NCBI GenBank assembly: GCA_964428485.1
Contig: CAYRYP010000010.1
Coordinates: forward strand, 1-27,286
Direction of reading: 5' to 3'
Length of the DNA: 27,286 nucleotides
Source of the DNA: CAZPAN01 sp964428485
Lineage (GTDB): Bacteria; Actinomycetota; Coriobacteriia; Coriobacteriales; CADBOM01
The position numbers and the translations under genes are program-made. Below are positions 1 to 7,290 of this stretch, one piece after another. The notes under the pieces were generated by a model. The model was not told where the DNA came from. It saw nothing but the letters and a program-made list of their open reading frames with translations, and ran no database searches. Positions within the stretch are counted from its first letter, which is position 1. Every line of letters starts with the position of its first letter.

Positions 1-40
1 GATGGGCAGGGAGTTTCTGGCCAACAAGGACCGGCGTTGA
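1..40 (+). CDS. Possible 3' end of an upstream gene (partial)
   Basis: In the second frame the window opens in a reading frame that ends with TGA at 38-40, giving a C-terminal tail GREFLANKDRR. It stops 17 bases before the preferred ispG start, and its stop overlaps the alternative TTG start of ispG. Known context in related genomes (dxr and an RseP-type protease often precede ispG) would fit an MEP-pathway operon, but eleven residues cannot identify the gene. Another frame is also open here, so the assignment is weak. Confidence 0.3.
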   Translation, partial: MGREFLANKDRR

Positions 41-57
41 CAGCCGGAGGCGTTGAT

Positions 58-1143
58 ATGGAGGGGAGCATGGAGGGCTCTGAGGCCAAATCGGCAAGAC
101 AGCTCACAAGGCAGGTTCATGTAGGGGAGGTCGCGATAGGCGGCGGGGCTCCGGTAGCGGTGCAGACGATGCTCTCCACCCCTACTTCCGATGTGGAGCT
201 GGCACTCGAGCAGATCGGCCGTGTGGCTGATCTCGGATGCGAGATCGTGCGGCTGGCCGTCCCGACGCCGGGTGTTCTGGATGCCTTCGGGGAGATATGT
301 GCTCGCTCGCCGTTGCCGGTGGTGGCAGACATACACTTCGACCACAGGCTCGCCATCGAATCCGCCCGCAGAGGAGCCGCCAAACTTCGGATAAATCCGG
401 GAAACATCGGGTCGGTGGAGCGCGTGGATGCTGTCATCGAGGCGGCGGGAGAGGCGGGGATACCGATTCGCATCGGCGTCAACGGAGGCTCGCTCGAGCA
501 GAGGTTCCGCGACATGGAGGGCATGAGTCTCCCCGAGAAGCTGTGCGCTAGTGCGGAGGAGTCGGTGGCTCATTTCGAGTCGAGGGGCTTTGGAGATGTC
601 GTGGTCTCAGCCAAGGCACATGATGTTCCGACGACGGTGGAGACCTACAGGCAGCTCTCCAGAAGGCTTCCTAAAATACCGCTTCATATCGGCGTCACCG
701 AGGCCGGTACGCTCAGGCAGGGGACCGTGAAATCTGCCGTTGGACTAGGCATGCTTCTCGCGCAGGGCATTGGGGATACCATGAGGGTTTCGCTCACGGC
801 CGGCATCGAGGAGGAGGTGTTGGTTGCCTGGGAGATTCTCGGGTCGCTTGGCATGAGGAGGCGCTTTCCCGAGCTGGTCAGCTGCCCCACGTGCGGCAGG
901 ACTCAGATCGACATGATCCCGATAGCTGAGGAGGTTTCGCGCAGGCTCCAGGGGATTGCCAAGCCGATCAAGGTGGCTGTGATGGGATGTGTTGTCAACG
1001 GTCCGGGCGAGGCCGCGGATGCGGACATCGGGATGGCTGCCGGCAGGGGGCAGGGCACGATCTTCTCTCATGGGGAGGTCATACGCAAGGTTCCGGAGAA
1101 CGAGATCATCGACGCACTCTTCGAGGAGATAGAGCGACTGTAG
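58..1143 (+). CDS. ispG: 4-hydroxy-3-methylbut-2-en-1-yl diphosphate synthase (IspG/GcpE)
   Basis: IspG converts 2-C-methyl-erythritol 2,4-cyclodiphosphate to HMBPP, the penultimate MEP-pathway step toward isoprenoids, in the cytosol with a [4Fe-4S] cluster and an external electron donor. The 361-residue product has the N-terminal TIM-barrel signature (VQTMLSTPT, VADIHFDHRLA, LRINPGNIG) and the C-terminal iron-sulfur domain with SCPTCGRTQID and MGCVVNGPGEA. These supply Cys276, Cys279 and Cys311, followed by the conserved Glu of the NGPGE motif. Length is normal for the family. ATG 58 is chosen because GGAGG at 46-50 lies 7 bases upstream. A TTG at 37 (with AAGGA at 26-30) and an ATG at 70 remain possible. 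proS follows after 129 bases, so the two may be cotranscribed. Confidence 0.96.
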   Translation: MEGSMEGSEAKSARQLTRQVHVGEVAIGGGAPVAVQTMLSTPTSDVELALEQIGRVADLGCEIVRLAVPTPGVLDAFGEICARSPLPVVADIHFDHRLAIESARRGAAKLRINPGNIGSVERVDAVIEAAGEAGIPIRIGVNGGSLEQRFRDMEGMSLPEKLCASAEESVAHFESRGFGDVVVSAKAHDVPTTVETYRQLSRRLPKIPLHIGVTEAGTLRQGTVKSAVGLGMLLAQGIGDTMRVSLTAGIEEEVLVAWEILGSLGMRRRFPELVSCPTCGRTQIDMIPIAEEVSRRLQGIAKPIKVAVMGCVVNGPGEAADADIGMAAGRGQGTIFSHGEVIRKVPENEIIDALFEEIERL

Positions 1144-1272
1144 TGCATGGGTTGCATTAGAATTGAAAGGTCTATGCAACCAACCGGGGCGATTCCCACC
1201 TATGCCGTGGGAGATGCCCCGCCATCAGGGTGCGCTGGTTCGCGCCCGGAAACGGGAAAGGGTGGATTCGCC
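1144..1272 (+). promoter_or_regulatory. Structured leader of proS
   Basis: The gap between ispG and proS is packed with inverted repeats. GGTTGCAT (1150-1157) pairs with ATGCAACC (1174-1181). GGGGC/GCCCC (1186-1190, 1216-1220) encloses CCCAC/GTGGG (1195... region 1194-1198, 1207-1211). GGGTGCG pairs with CGCGCCC just after, and CCCG-GAAA-CGGG forms a GNRA-capped hairpin immediately before the Shine-Dalgarno sequence. The last two share bases and so exclude each other. CCACC at 1195-1199 can also pair with GGTGG (1261-1265) of the ribosome binding site, so a sequestration switch is conceivable. The class is not recognised. Confidence 0.5.
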
Positions 1273-3006
1273 TTGATCAACAGGATCGTCAGGATGAGCG
1301 AGCTGTACTCGCCCACGCTCAAGGAAGACCCGGTGGATGCGGAGATCGCATCGCACAAGCTGCTCCTTCGTGCCGGCATGATCCGCAAGATCGCGGGTGG
1401 GGTCTACACCTTCCTGCCTCTGGGCTTTTCGGTGCTCAGACGCATCGAGGAGATTATCCGCGAGGAGATGGACGCCGCGGGCTCCCAGGAGATCATGATG
1501 CCGGCGCTGCAGCCTTCGGAGCTGTGGCATGAGTCTGGCCGCTGGGATGACTACGGCCCCGAGCTGATGAGGCTCTCCGACCGCAACGACCACGGTTTTT
1601 GCCTCGGTCCCACCCACGAGGAACTCATCACCTCGATCGTTCGCAACGAGCTCCGCAGCTACAAGGAGCTGCCACTGTCGCTCTACCAGATACAGGTGAA
1701 ATTCCGCGACGAGATCCGCCCGCGCTTCGGGCTTCTGCGCACCAAGGAATTCATCATGAAGGATGCCTACAGCTTCCATTCCAGTCAGGAGTCTCTGCAG
1801 GAGCACTATGACAGGATGGGGCGAGCCTATGCTAGGGTCTGTGAGCGGCTTGGCCTGGAGTACAGGCCCGTAGCGGCCGACTCTGGTCAGATCGGCGGGT
1901 CCACCTCCGTCGAGTACATGGCTCTTGCCGAGACGGGTGAGGCCGCGCTGGTCTACTGCGCATGTGGTTACGCCGCCGATGTCGAGGCCGCCACGGCCGT
2001 AATTCACCCGACTGTCCACGAGGTGGCCGCGATGGAGAAGATCGCCACTCCCGGCATCCACACCATCGAGGAGCTTGCCTCCTTCCTGAGTATCCCCGAG
2101 TCCCGCACCGTCAAGGCGCTCGTGGGCAAGGGGTCCGATGACAGGATCAGGGTGGTCTTCGTTCCCGGGGATCACGAGCTCAATGAGATCAAGATCGCCA
2201 AGGCGGTGCCGGGATTCGAGCTGCTCGACGACGCTGCTCTCGAGGCTGCGGGACTTCACAAGGGGTCTATCGGTCCCGTGGGTCTGCCCGAGGGCATCGA
2301 GGTTATGGCCGACTTTTGTCTGCAGCAGTGCCAGCAGTGGGTATGCGGTGCCAACGAGGATGGGTTCCACTACGTGGGCGCCAGGCTTGGCGAGGATTTC
2401 ACTGTGGACGTTTGGGCAGATCTCTGCACTGCGAGGCCCGGGGATATCTGCCCGGTCTGCGGTCTTCCGCTCGAGGAGGCCAGAGGCATCGAGATTGGGC
2501 AGATCTTCCAGCTTGGCACGAAGTACTCCGAGTCGATGGGCGCCACCTACATGGACGAGGATGGGGTGGAGAAACCCTTCATCATGGGCTGCTACGGCAT
2601 CGGGGTGACCAGGGCGGTCGCCGCCGTCGTCGAACAGCACAACGACGAGTACGGCATCGTCTGGCCGATTTCAATCGCGCCCGCCGAGGTGGCGGTGGTT
2701 CCGCTCACTGTGGGAGACGACACTGTTTTCCCCGTTGCGGAGCGAATCGCGCAGGAGCTACGCGACGCCGGCATCAGGACTGCCTTGGACGATAGGGACG
2801 AGAGGGCCGGGGTCAAATTCAACGATAACGATCTTATGGGATGGCCCTATCAGATAACCGTGGGCAAGCGCGGTGTGAAGGATGGCACTGTGGAGGTCAA
2901 GGACCGTGCCACTGGCGAGAAACTGCCCTACTCGATAGACGCCGTCGTAGGTGATGTTGCCGCACTCGTCAAGGCGGCCCGCGAGAGGTTCGCATTCGAG
3001 GAATAG
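1273..3006 (+). CDS. proS: Prolyl-tRNA synthetase (bacterial type with editing domain)
   Basis: Class II aminoacyl-tRNA synthetase that charges tRNA-Pro. From the TTG at 1273 it has 577 residues, the usual length of bacterial-type ProRS. The order is: N-terminal motif RMSELYSPTLKEDP and catalytic motif 1 region; motif 2 (FRDEIRPRFGLLRTKEF); the inserted YbaK-like editing domain (about residues 225-400); motif 3 (GCYGIGVTRAVAAVVEQ); and the anticodon-binding domain (DDRDERAGVKFNDNDL). The frame is open back to an ATG at 1147, but those extra residues are low-complexity and unlike ProRS and would be translated from the structured leader. TTG 1273 has AAAGGGTGGA 7 bases upstream. ATG 1294, directly before SELYSP, is the alternative start. 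Confidence 0.95.
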   Translation: MINRIVRMSELYSPTLKEDPVDAEIASHKLLLRAGMIRKIAGGVYTFLPLGFSVLRRIEEIIREEMDAAGSQEIMMPALQPSELWHESGRWDDYGPELMRLSDRNDHGFCLGPTHEELITSIVRNELRSYKELPLSLYQIQVKFRDEIRPRFGLLRTKEFIMKDAYSFHSSQESLQEHYDRMGRAYARVCERLGLEYRPVAADSGQIGGSTSVEYMALAETGEAALVYCACGYAADVEAATAVIHPTVHEVAAMEKIATPGIHTIEELASFLSIPESRTVKALVGKGSDDRIRVVFVPGDHELNEIKIAKAVPGFELLDDAALEAAGLHKGSIGPVGLPEGIEVMADFCLQQCQQWVCGANEDGFHYVGARLGEDFTVDVWADLCTARPGDICPVCGLPLEEARGIEIGQIFQLGTKYSESMGATYMDEDGVEKPFIMGCYGIGVTRAVAAVVEQHNDEYGIVWPISIAPAEVAVVPLTVGDDTVFPVAERIAQELRDAGIRTALDDRDERAGVKFNDNDLMGWPYQITVGKRGVKDGTVEVKDRATGEKLPYSIDAVVGDVAALVKAARERFAFEE

Positions 3007-3023
3007 CAAGAAGTAAATCCAAC

Positions 3024-3049
3024 CGCCCCGGTCCGCGAAAACCGGGGCG
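3024..3049 (+). terminator. Stem-loop after proS
   Basis: A perfect 9-bp stem, CGCCCCGGT/ACCGGGGCG, with an 8-base loop lies 17 bases after the proS stop. No T-run follows, so it is a weak intrinsic terminator or an mRNA-stabilising element separating proS from the cobalamin operon. Confidence 0.5.
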
Positions 3050-3075
3050 CCTCACATGGAAGGTACGCAGATACG

Positions 3076-4164
3076 ATGTTCGATCCAACTGAGATGTTCG
3101 ATCCAGCGGCGGTCAACTCACAGATCGCCGGGGTAGACGAAGCGGCGATGGAGCGCGCCAGGCGAAACTGGGATTCGATAGCCAAGCCTCTGCACGGCTT
3201 GGGCAGGATAGAGGACGACATCGTCCGCATCGCCGGGCTGACCGGAAACGACAGGGTGGACATCTCCAAGCGGGCGGTTGCGGTCATGTGCGCCGACAAC
3301 GGGGTTGTGTCCGAGGGCGTGACCCAGAGCGATCAGGACGTCACCGCGGTGGTGGCCTCCAACATGGCTACGGGGGACACCTCCGTGTGCAGGATGTCCG
3401 CGAAAATCGGGGCCGATGTCTTCCCGTACAACCTCGGGATGGTCTATTCCGCACCCGGCACGATCGATGTCTCTATAGCGCCGCAGACCGCCAACCTGGC
3501 CGAGGGTCCCGCTATGACTCCAGAACAGGTCTCCCGAGCGATCTCCACCGGCATACTCGCCATCGCCAACCTCGCCGAGAGGGGGTATGGGATCATCGCG
3601 ATCGGGGAGATGGGGATAGGCAACACCACTACCTCCTCCGCCATCACATCGGTGCTTTTGGGGCGTTCGATCGAGGATGTCACCGGAAGGGGCTCTGGGC
3701 TATCGGATGAGGGTCTTGCACGCAAGATCGATGCGATACGTCGCGGGATAGAGGTCAGCAAACCCGACCCGAACGATGCCCTCGACGTGCTTCGCAAGCT
3801 TGGCGGCTTCGACATCGCCGCCATGACCGGGGCCTGCATCGGGGGCGCCCTCTATAGGGTCCCGATTGTGATAGATGGTTTCATCTCTGCGGTCTCGGCC
3901 CTGTGCGCCGCAAGGATGTGCCCGGCGAGCAAGGTGGCCATGATCGCGAGTCATGTCTCATCCGAGCCCGCGATGACCGCATTGCTCGATGAGTTGGGAC
4001 TCGAACCGATCATCTGCGCTGACATGCATCTCGGGGAGGGAACCGGTGCTGTCTGTGCGATCTCGCTTCTGGACATGGGGCTGTCCGTCTACAACGAGAT
4101 GGTGACGTTCAACGAAACCGGTATCGATGCCTACGTCCCGCTTGGGGGAGAGAGCCAGCAGTGA
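3076..4164 (+). CDS. cobT: Nicotinate-nucleotide--dimethylbenzimidazole phosphoribosyltransferase (CobT)
   Basis: CobT activates the lower ligand of cobalamin by forming alpha-ribazole phosphate (or an analogue) from nicotinate mononucleotide and a benzimidazole-type base. The 362-residue protein shows the family hallmarks: PLHGLGRIED near the N terminus, IGEMGIGNTTTSSAI, TGRGSGL, and near the C terminus HLGEGTGAV, whose Glu321 matches the catalytic base. ATG 3076 has GGAAGG 12 bases upstream. A second ATG at 3094 repeats the same first 12 bases, so the true start is uncertain by six codons. The stop overlaps the GTG start of cobU, indicating translational coupling within cobT-cobU-cobS-cobU-like. 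Confidence 0.95.
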   Translation: MFDPTEMFDPAAVNSQIAGVDEAAMERARRNWDSIAKPLHGLGRIEDDIVRIAGLTGNDRVDISKRAVAVMCADNGVVSEGVTQSDQDVTAVVASNMATGDTSVCRMSAKIGADVFPYNLGMVYSAPGTIDVSIAPQTANLAEGPAMTPEQVSRAISTGILAIANLAERGYGIIAIGEMGIGNTTTSSAITSVLLGRSIEDVTGRGSGLSDEGLARKIDAIRRGIEVSKPDPNDALDVLRKLGGFDIAAMTGACIGGALYRVPIVIDGFISAVSALCAARMCPASKVAMIASHVSSEPAMTALLDELGLEPIICADMHLGEGTGAVCAISLLDMGLSVYNEMVTFNETGIDAYVPLGGESQQ

Positions 4165-4700
4165 AGGTGATGCTCACGGGCGGCTCCGCATGTGGCAAAT
4201 CCACGTTTGGGGAGACTCTGGCCATGGAGTTGGGGAGTCCCCGGGTCTACATCGCCACGATGCGCCCCTACGGGGAGGAGGGTCTGGCCAAGATCGCCAG
4301 GCACCGCAAGATGCGCGAACCCAAGGGATTCTCGACCATCGAGAGGCAGACCGACCTGTGCGAGGTGGAGGTCGACCCGTCATCCACAGTCCTTCTCGAG
4401 TGCGTGTGCAACCTGATGTCTAACGAGATGTTTGACGAGGATGGCACGATGCACGATGTTTGGGAGAAGGTCGTCTCCGACATCCTCGATCTCGCCGGGC
4501 GCTGCGAGAACATCATCGTGATAACCAACGACGTAGGGTCGGAGTACCTAGACGCCTACGACGATGGAACAGCCGAGTATGCCCGTGCGATAGGGCGTGC
4601 GAACATCGAGCTGGCCAAACACATGGACTGTGTCTGTGAGCTTGTGTGCGGCATCCCCATCGTGATTAGTGGAGCGCTTCCAGAGGGGATGGCACGATGA
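4161..4700 (+). CDS. cobU: Adenosylcobinamide kinase / adenosylcobinamide-phosphate guanylyltransferase (CobU)
   Basis: CobU phosphorylates adenosylcobinamide and then transfers GMP, giving adenosylcobinamide-GDP for the nucleotide-loop step. The 179-residue product has the Walker A loop GGSACGKS at residues 7-14, IARHRKMR with His48 at the place of the guanylylated histidine, a Walker B-like strand (VLLECVCN), and the C-terminal TNDVGSEY ... ANIELAKHMDCVCELVCGIP block. Length is typical. The GTG start at 4161 overlaps the cobT stop by four bases, with GGGGGAG 10 bases upstream. ATG 4170 is a possible alternative. It precedes cobS with an ATGA overlap. Confidence 0.92.
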   Translation: MKVMLTGGSACGKSTFGETLAMELGSPRVYIATMRPYGEEGLAKIARHRKMREPKGFSTIERQTDLCEVEVDPSSTVLLECVCNLMSNEMFDEDGTMHDVWEKVVSDILDLAGRCENIIVITNDVGSEYLDAYDDGTAEYARAIGRANIELAKHMDCVCELVCGIPIVISGALPEGMAR

Positions 4701-5467
4701 CCCTTCTCCGCTCCATCGTCATGGCCTTCTCCATGTTCTCGATCATCCCCACTCCTAGGATCGAGTGGAACGAGCGTTCGATGCGCTACTCCCTGGCGGC
4801 TTTTCCGCTTGTAGGGGTGGTGATAGGGCTGGTGCTTTGGGGATGGATTTCGCTTTGCGGATGGCTGGAGCTGGGAACGCCCGTGATGGCCATCGGCATC
4901 GTGATCACCCCGCTTCTGGTCTCCGGCGGCATACATATGGATGGCTTCGCGGATGCCGTCGATGGTATCGCCAGCCGTACCGAGCCCGAGCGCAGGCGCG
5001 AGATCATGAAGGACTCCAGGGTGGGTTCCTTCGGCGCGATGGGAATCGCCACCTACCTGCTCGTTCAGTTCGCCTTCGCGGTGTCCATTGAGATCCGCCC
5101 CGACACATTGGCATGCATATGCATGGCTCCGGTGATCGGGCGCGTTTTGAGTGGCATCGCGAGCATCGTCTTTCCTGGGGCCACGTCCACTGGATTGCTT
5201 GGTACCTTTAGGGAGTCTACCGACAAGCGCCCGGCGCTCGTGGCGCTCCTGATAATGCTTGTGGCCCTTTTGGTTGGCCTGGGATTCGCATCGTCGTGGA
5301 TGGCCGCAGTGCTGTTCATCGTCATCGCTGCGGTTATGTCCGCTATCATGCTTCGCATTGCGGTACACGGTTTTGGGGGCATGACAGGAGACCTCGCCGG
5401 GTACTACCTACAGGTCCTAGAGTTGCTGTTTCTAGTTGCGGCTTTCGTCGTCGGAAGGTTCTCGTGA
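4697..5467 (+). CDS. cobS: Adenosylcobinamide-GDP ribazoletransferase (cobalamin synthase, CobS)
   Basis: Integral membrane enzyme that joins adenosylcobinamide-GDP and alpha-ribazole (phosphate), completing the cobalamin nucleotide loop. The 256-residue protein begins with the family-like AFSMFSIIPTPRIEW and carries the diagnostic metal-binding motif GGIHMDGFADAVDGI (residues 77-91), followed by SRTEPERRREIMKDSRVGSFGA. Several hydrophobic segments (for example residues 36-53, 62-77 and the C-terminal third) are consistent with a polytopic membrane protein. The ATG overlaps the cobU stop (ATGA) and its own stop overlaps the next gene's ATG, so the four genes form one coupled operon. Confidence 0.95.
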   Translation: MTLLRSIVMAFSMFSIIPTPRIEWNERSMRYSLAAFPLVGVVIGLVLWGWISLCGWLELGTPVMAIGIVITPLLVSGGIHMDGFADAVDGIASRTEPERRREIMKDSRVGSFGAMGIATYLLVQFAFAVSIEIRPDTLACICMAPVIGRVLSGIASIVFPGATSTGLLGTFRESTDKRPALVALLIMLVALLVGLGFASSWMAAVLFIVIAAVMSAIMLRIAVHGFGGMTGDLAGYYLQVLELLFLVAAFVVGRFS

Positions 5468-5811
5468 TGATACTCGTTGTTGGTGCCGCTGCGTCCGGCA
5501 AGCTGGATTATGTGAGATCGCTGGGCTATGGATCGGAGTCCATATCCGATGGCTTCATCGGGGACGCCCCCGTAGTGGCTAACCTCCAAAACCTGGTGGC
5601 CGCAGATCCCGCCATCGCCCCCAGCCTGTTTGACGAGCTGTCGCAGAAGGAGGTAGTGGTCTGCGATGAGGTGGGCAGTGGCATCATTCCGATCTCGCGG
5701 GAGCAGCGGGAGGCGAGGGAGGCTACTGGAAGACTTTGCAATCGGCTCGCCACCGTCGCGAACAAGGTGGTCAGGCTCGTGTGCGGAATACCCGTTGTCA
5801 TAAAGGAGTGA
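5467..5811 (+). CDS. Short CobU-like protein with degenerate P-loop
   Basis: The 114-residue product resembles the two ends of CobU joined without the middle. The N terminus MILVVGAAASGKLDYV matches the CobU Walker A strand, but the Ser/Thr after the Lys is Leu (K12-L13). Residues 63-112 (VVVCDEVGSGIIP ... ATGRLCNRLATVANKVVRLVCGIPVVI) match the CobU C-terminal half, including the LVCGIP strand also seen in the neighbouring cobU. The segment that would hold the guanylylated His is absent. The ATG at 5467 overlaps the cobS TGA. Either it is a non-catalytic partner, or it supplies part of the activity together with the full-length CobU. The function is inferred only. Confidence 0.75.
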   Translation: MILVVGAAASGKLDYVRSLGYGSESISDGFIGDAPVVANLQNLVAADPAIAPSLFDELSQKEVVVCDEVGSGIIPISREQREAREATGRLCNRLATVANKVVRLVCGIPVVIKE

Positions 5812-5832
5812 GTCAGGTCCCCCTGGTCTTTG

Positions 5833-5857
5833 CCGCCTCTCAGGTGAGACATGGCGG
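5833..5857 (+). other. Stem-loop between the CobU-like gene and fmdE
   Basis: CCGCC-TCTCA ... TGAGA-GGCGG forms a two-part stem, with a three-base bulge, in the 70-base gap before the FmdE gene. There is no T-run. It may separate expression of the two genes or stabilise the transcript. Confidence 0.3.
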
Positions 5858-5881
5858 GGAGATGGTCGAAAGGTGGCTTTC

Positions 5882-6436
5882 ATGAGAAGGACGTTTGAGG
5901 AGGATCTCGCCAGGGCTGTGGAGTTTCACGGCCATCTGTGCGCGGGACAGGTGATAGGGACCAGGTTGGCGAGACTGGGACTTTCGCTCTTCGGTCTGGA
6001 AGGTTCAGAGGACGCCAGGGACATCGTGGTGTTCGTCGAGAACGATAGGTGCTGCGCGGATGCCGTGGTCTCCGTCGCGGGAGCGCATCCGGGCAAGCGC
6101 CGTCTGAGGATGTTCGATTACGGCAAGATGGCTGCGACTTTCTACGACATATCCTCCAAGAGGGCCTTCAGGATCGCCCCGGTGGAGGTCGGCCAATGCG
6201 GGCACGACGACGATCCGATCGAGTTCTTCGCGCGATTCACCGACGATGAGATGTTCACCGTGATGCCGGTGGAGATCACGATGGACCCGAGCGACCTCCC
6301 TGGCAGGCCATCTCGCAGAGTCGAGTGCGAGAAGTGCGGCGAGCGCGTTCTCGACGGGCGCGACGTCGTCGTCGACGGGCATGTGCTCTGTCAGGCATGT
6401 GCCGGGATGGATGTCTACTACAGGCCGTTGGGCTGA
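5882..6436 (+). CDS. FmdE-family protein with C-terminal zinc ribbon
   Basis: The 184-residue protein belongs to the FmdE family, named for a gene in archaeal formylmethanofuran dehydrogenase operons but widespread without that enzyme. The N-terminal FHGHLCAGQVIGTRLA motif (His16, His18, Cys20) is the characteristic metal site, followed by DRCCADAV and HPGKRRLRMFDYGKMAATF. The C terminus holds a TraR/DksA-like zinc ribbon (CEKCGERVLDG ... VLCQACAG). ATG 5882 has AAAGGTGG five bases upstream; a GTG at 5873 is in frame but lies inside that site. It follows the cobalamin operon in the same direction, which suggests, but does not prove, a link to corrinoid, metal or molybdenum metabolism. Confidence 0.85.
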   Translation: MRRTFEEDLARAVEFHGHLCAGQVIGTRLARLGLSLFGLEGSEDARDIVVFVENDRCCADAVVSVAGAHPGKRRLRMFDYGKMAATFYDISSKRAFRIAPVEVGQCGHDDDPIEFFARFTDDEMFTVMPVEITMDPSDLPGRPSRRVECEKCGERVLDGRDVVVDGHVLCQACAGMDVYYRPLG

Positions 6437-6466
6437 TCACAGGATCTCTATAGCTATATCATCCGT

Positions 6467-6499
6467 TTTCAGTTGTCTTTCATGTTCGTTTCAGGTTGC
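6467..6499 (+). promoter_or_regulatory. Three 11-bp direct repeats upstream of the response regulator
   Basis: TTTCAGTTGTC (6467-6477), TTTCATGTTCG (6478-6488) and TTTCAGGTTGC (6489-6499) follow one another with an exact 11-bp period. OmpR/PhoB-family regulators bind head-to-tail direct repeats with this spacing, so this is a candidate autoregulatory operator. A CAGAAT at 6512-6517 could be the -10 element, with the repeats covering the -35 position. A TATAGCTATA palindrome lies nearby at 6449-6458. Confidence 0.6.
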
Positions 6500-6538
6500 C
6501 AAGGTAAGGTTCAGAATCATGAAGGGGGGATGCAACGG

Positions 6539-7213
6539 ATGAACGTTCTGGTCGTTGAGGATGAGAAGGGCCTTGCCGACGCGCTCGAGCAGATCCTCGA
6601 GGATTCCGGTTACTCCGTTGACGTGGTTTACGATGGCCAGTCGGGTCTCGACTATGCCTTGAGCGGCATATACGACGTCATGGTCCTAGATGTCATGCTG
6701 CCCAAGATGGACGGCTTTGAGATCGTGAGGAGAATGAGGCAGTCCGCGAATTCCACCCCGGTTCTGTTCCTCACGGCACGTACCTCCCTTTCGGACAAGG
6801 TCACCGGCCTAGACAGTGGCGGAGATCAGTACATGACCAAGCCGTTCCAACCCGAGGAGCTACTGGCCAGAATTCGCGCGATCTCGCGCAGGAAGGGGGA
6901 GGTAGTGTTCGAGAAGCTCGAGTTCGGCGACCTGGAGCTCAATCTAGACACATGCGAACTCAGGTGCGGCGAGAAGAGCGTCCACTTGAGCTTCAGGGAG
7001 TTCGAGGTGGCCAAGCTGTTCATGTCCAATCCCAACCAGACGTTTGCCAAGGACCAAATCCTGCTCAAGGTATGGGGGGTCGATTCCGAGGTCGCAGACA
7101 ACAGCGTCGAGGCCTATGTCTCGTTTCTGCGCAAGAAGCTCAAGTACCTCAAGACCAACGTGGAGATAGCAACTCTTCGGATGTTGGGCTATCGTATGCA
7201 GGAAAAGGCCTAG
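6539..7213 (+). CDS. OmpR-family response regulator
   Basis: Two-component response regulator of 224 residues. The receiver domain (residues 1-115) has the acidic pair Glu7-Asp8, phosphoacceptor Asp51 in VLDVMLPKMDG, the conserved Thr in FLTART, and Lys in YMTKPF. The C-terminal winged helix (about 125-224) has the OmpR signature: LSFREFEVAKLF, the recognition region SVEAYVSFLRKKL, and a wing ending RMLGYRMQ. ATG 6539 is chosen because AAGGGGGG at 6522-6529 lies 9 bases upstream and the receiver begins directly there; upstream in-frame codons are non-conserved. The partner kinase follows after 77 bases. Confidence 0.93.
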   Translation: MNVLVVEDEKGLADALEQILEDSGYSVDVVYDGQSGLDYALSGIYDVMVLDVMLPKMDGFEIVRRMRQSANSTPVLFLTARTSLSDKVTGLDSGGDQYMTKPFQPEELLARIRAISRRKGEVVFEKLEFGDLELNLDTCELRCGEKSVHLSFREFEVAKLFMSNPNQTFAKDQILLKVWGVDSEVADNSVEAYVSFLRKKLKYLKTNVEIATLRMLGYRMQEKA

Positions 7214-7290
7214 CGCTGAAAGCCTGTCTTTAACGGGATTTCCCAAGACGGCCTGCACGATTGGCGAATCAGATTCTACGTGGGAGGGGG

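Noticed and set aside
1255..1272. AGGGTGG followed by ATTCGC before proS, resembling the T-box antiterminator sequence
   Set aside because: Only partly matches the T-box consensus, the base after TGG does not fit a tRNA-Pro discriminator, and the motif sits exactly where the ribosome site must be.
1147..1272. In-frame N-terminal extension of ProRS from ATG 1147
   Set aside because: The extra 42 residues do not resemble ProRS and would be read through a highly structured leader; TTG 1273 has a good ribosome site.
1225..2640. A 471-codon open frame on the - strand
   Set aside because: It is antisense to proS, whose motifs are unmistakable, and its product shows no recognisable domain.
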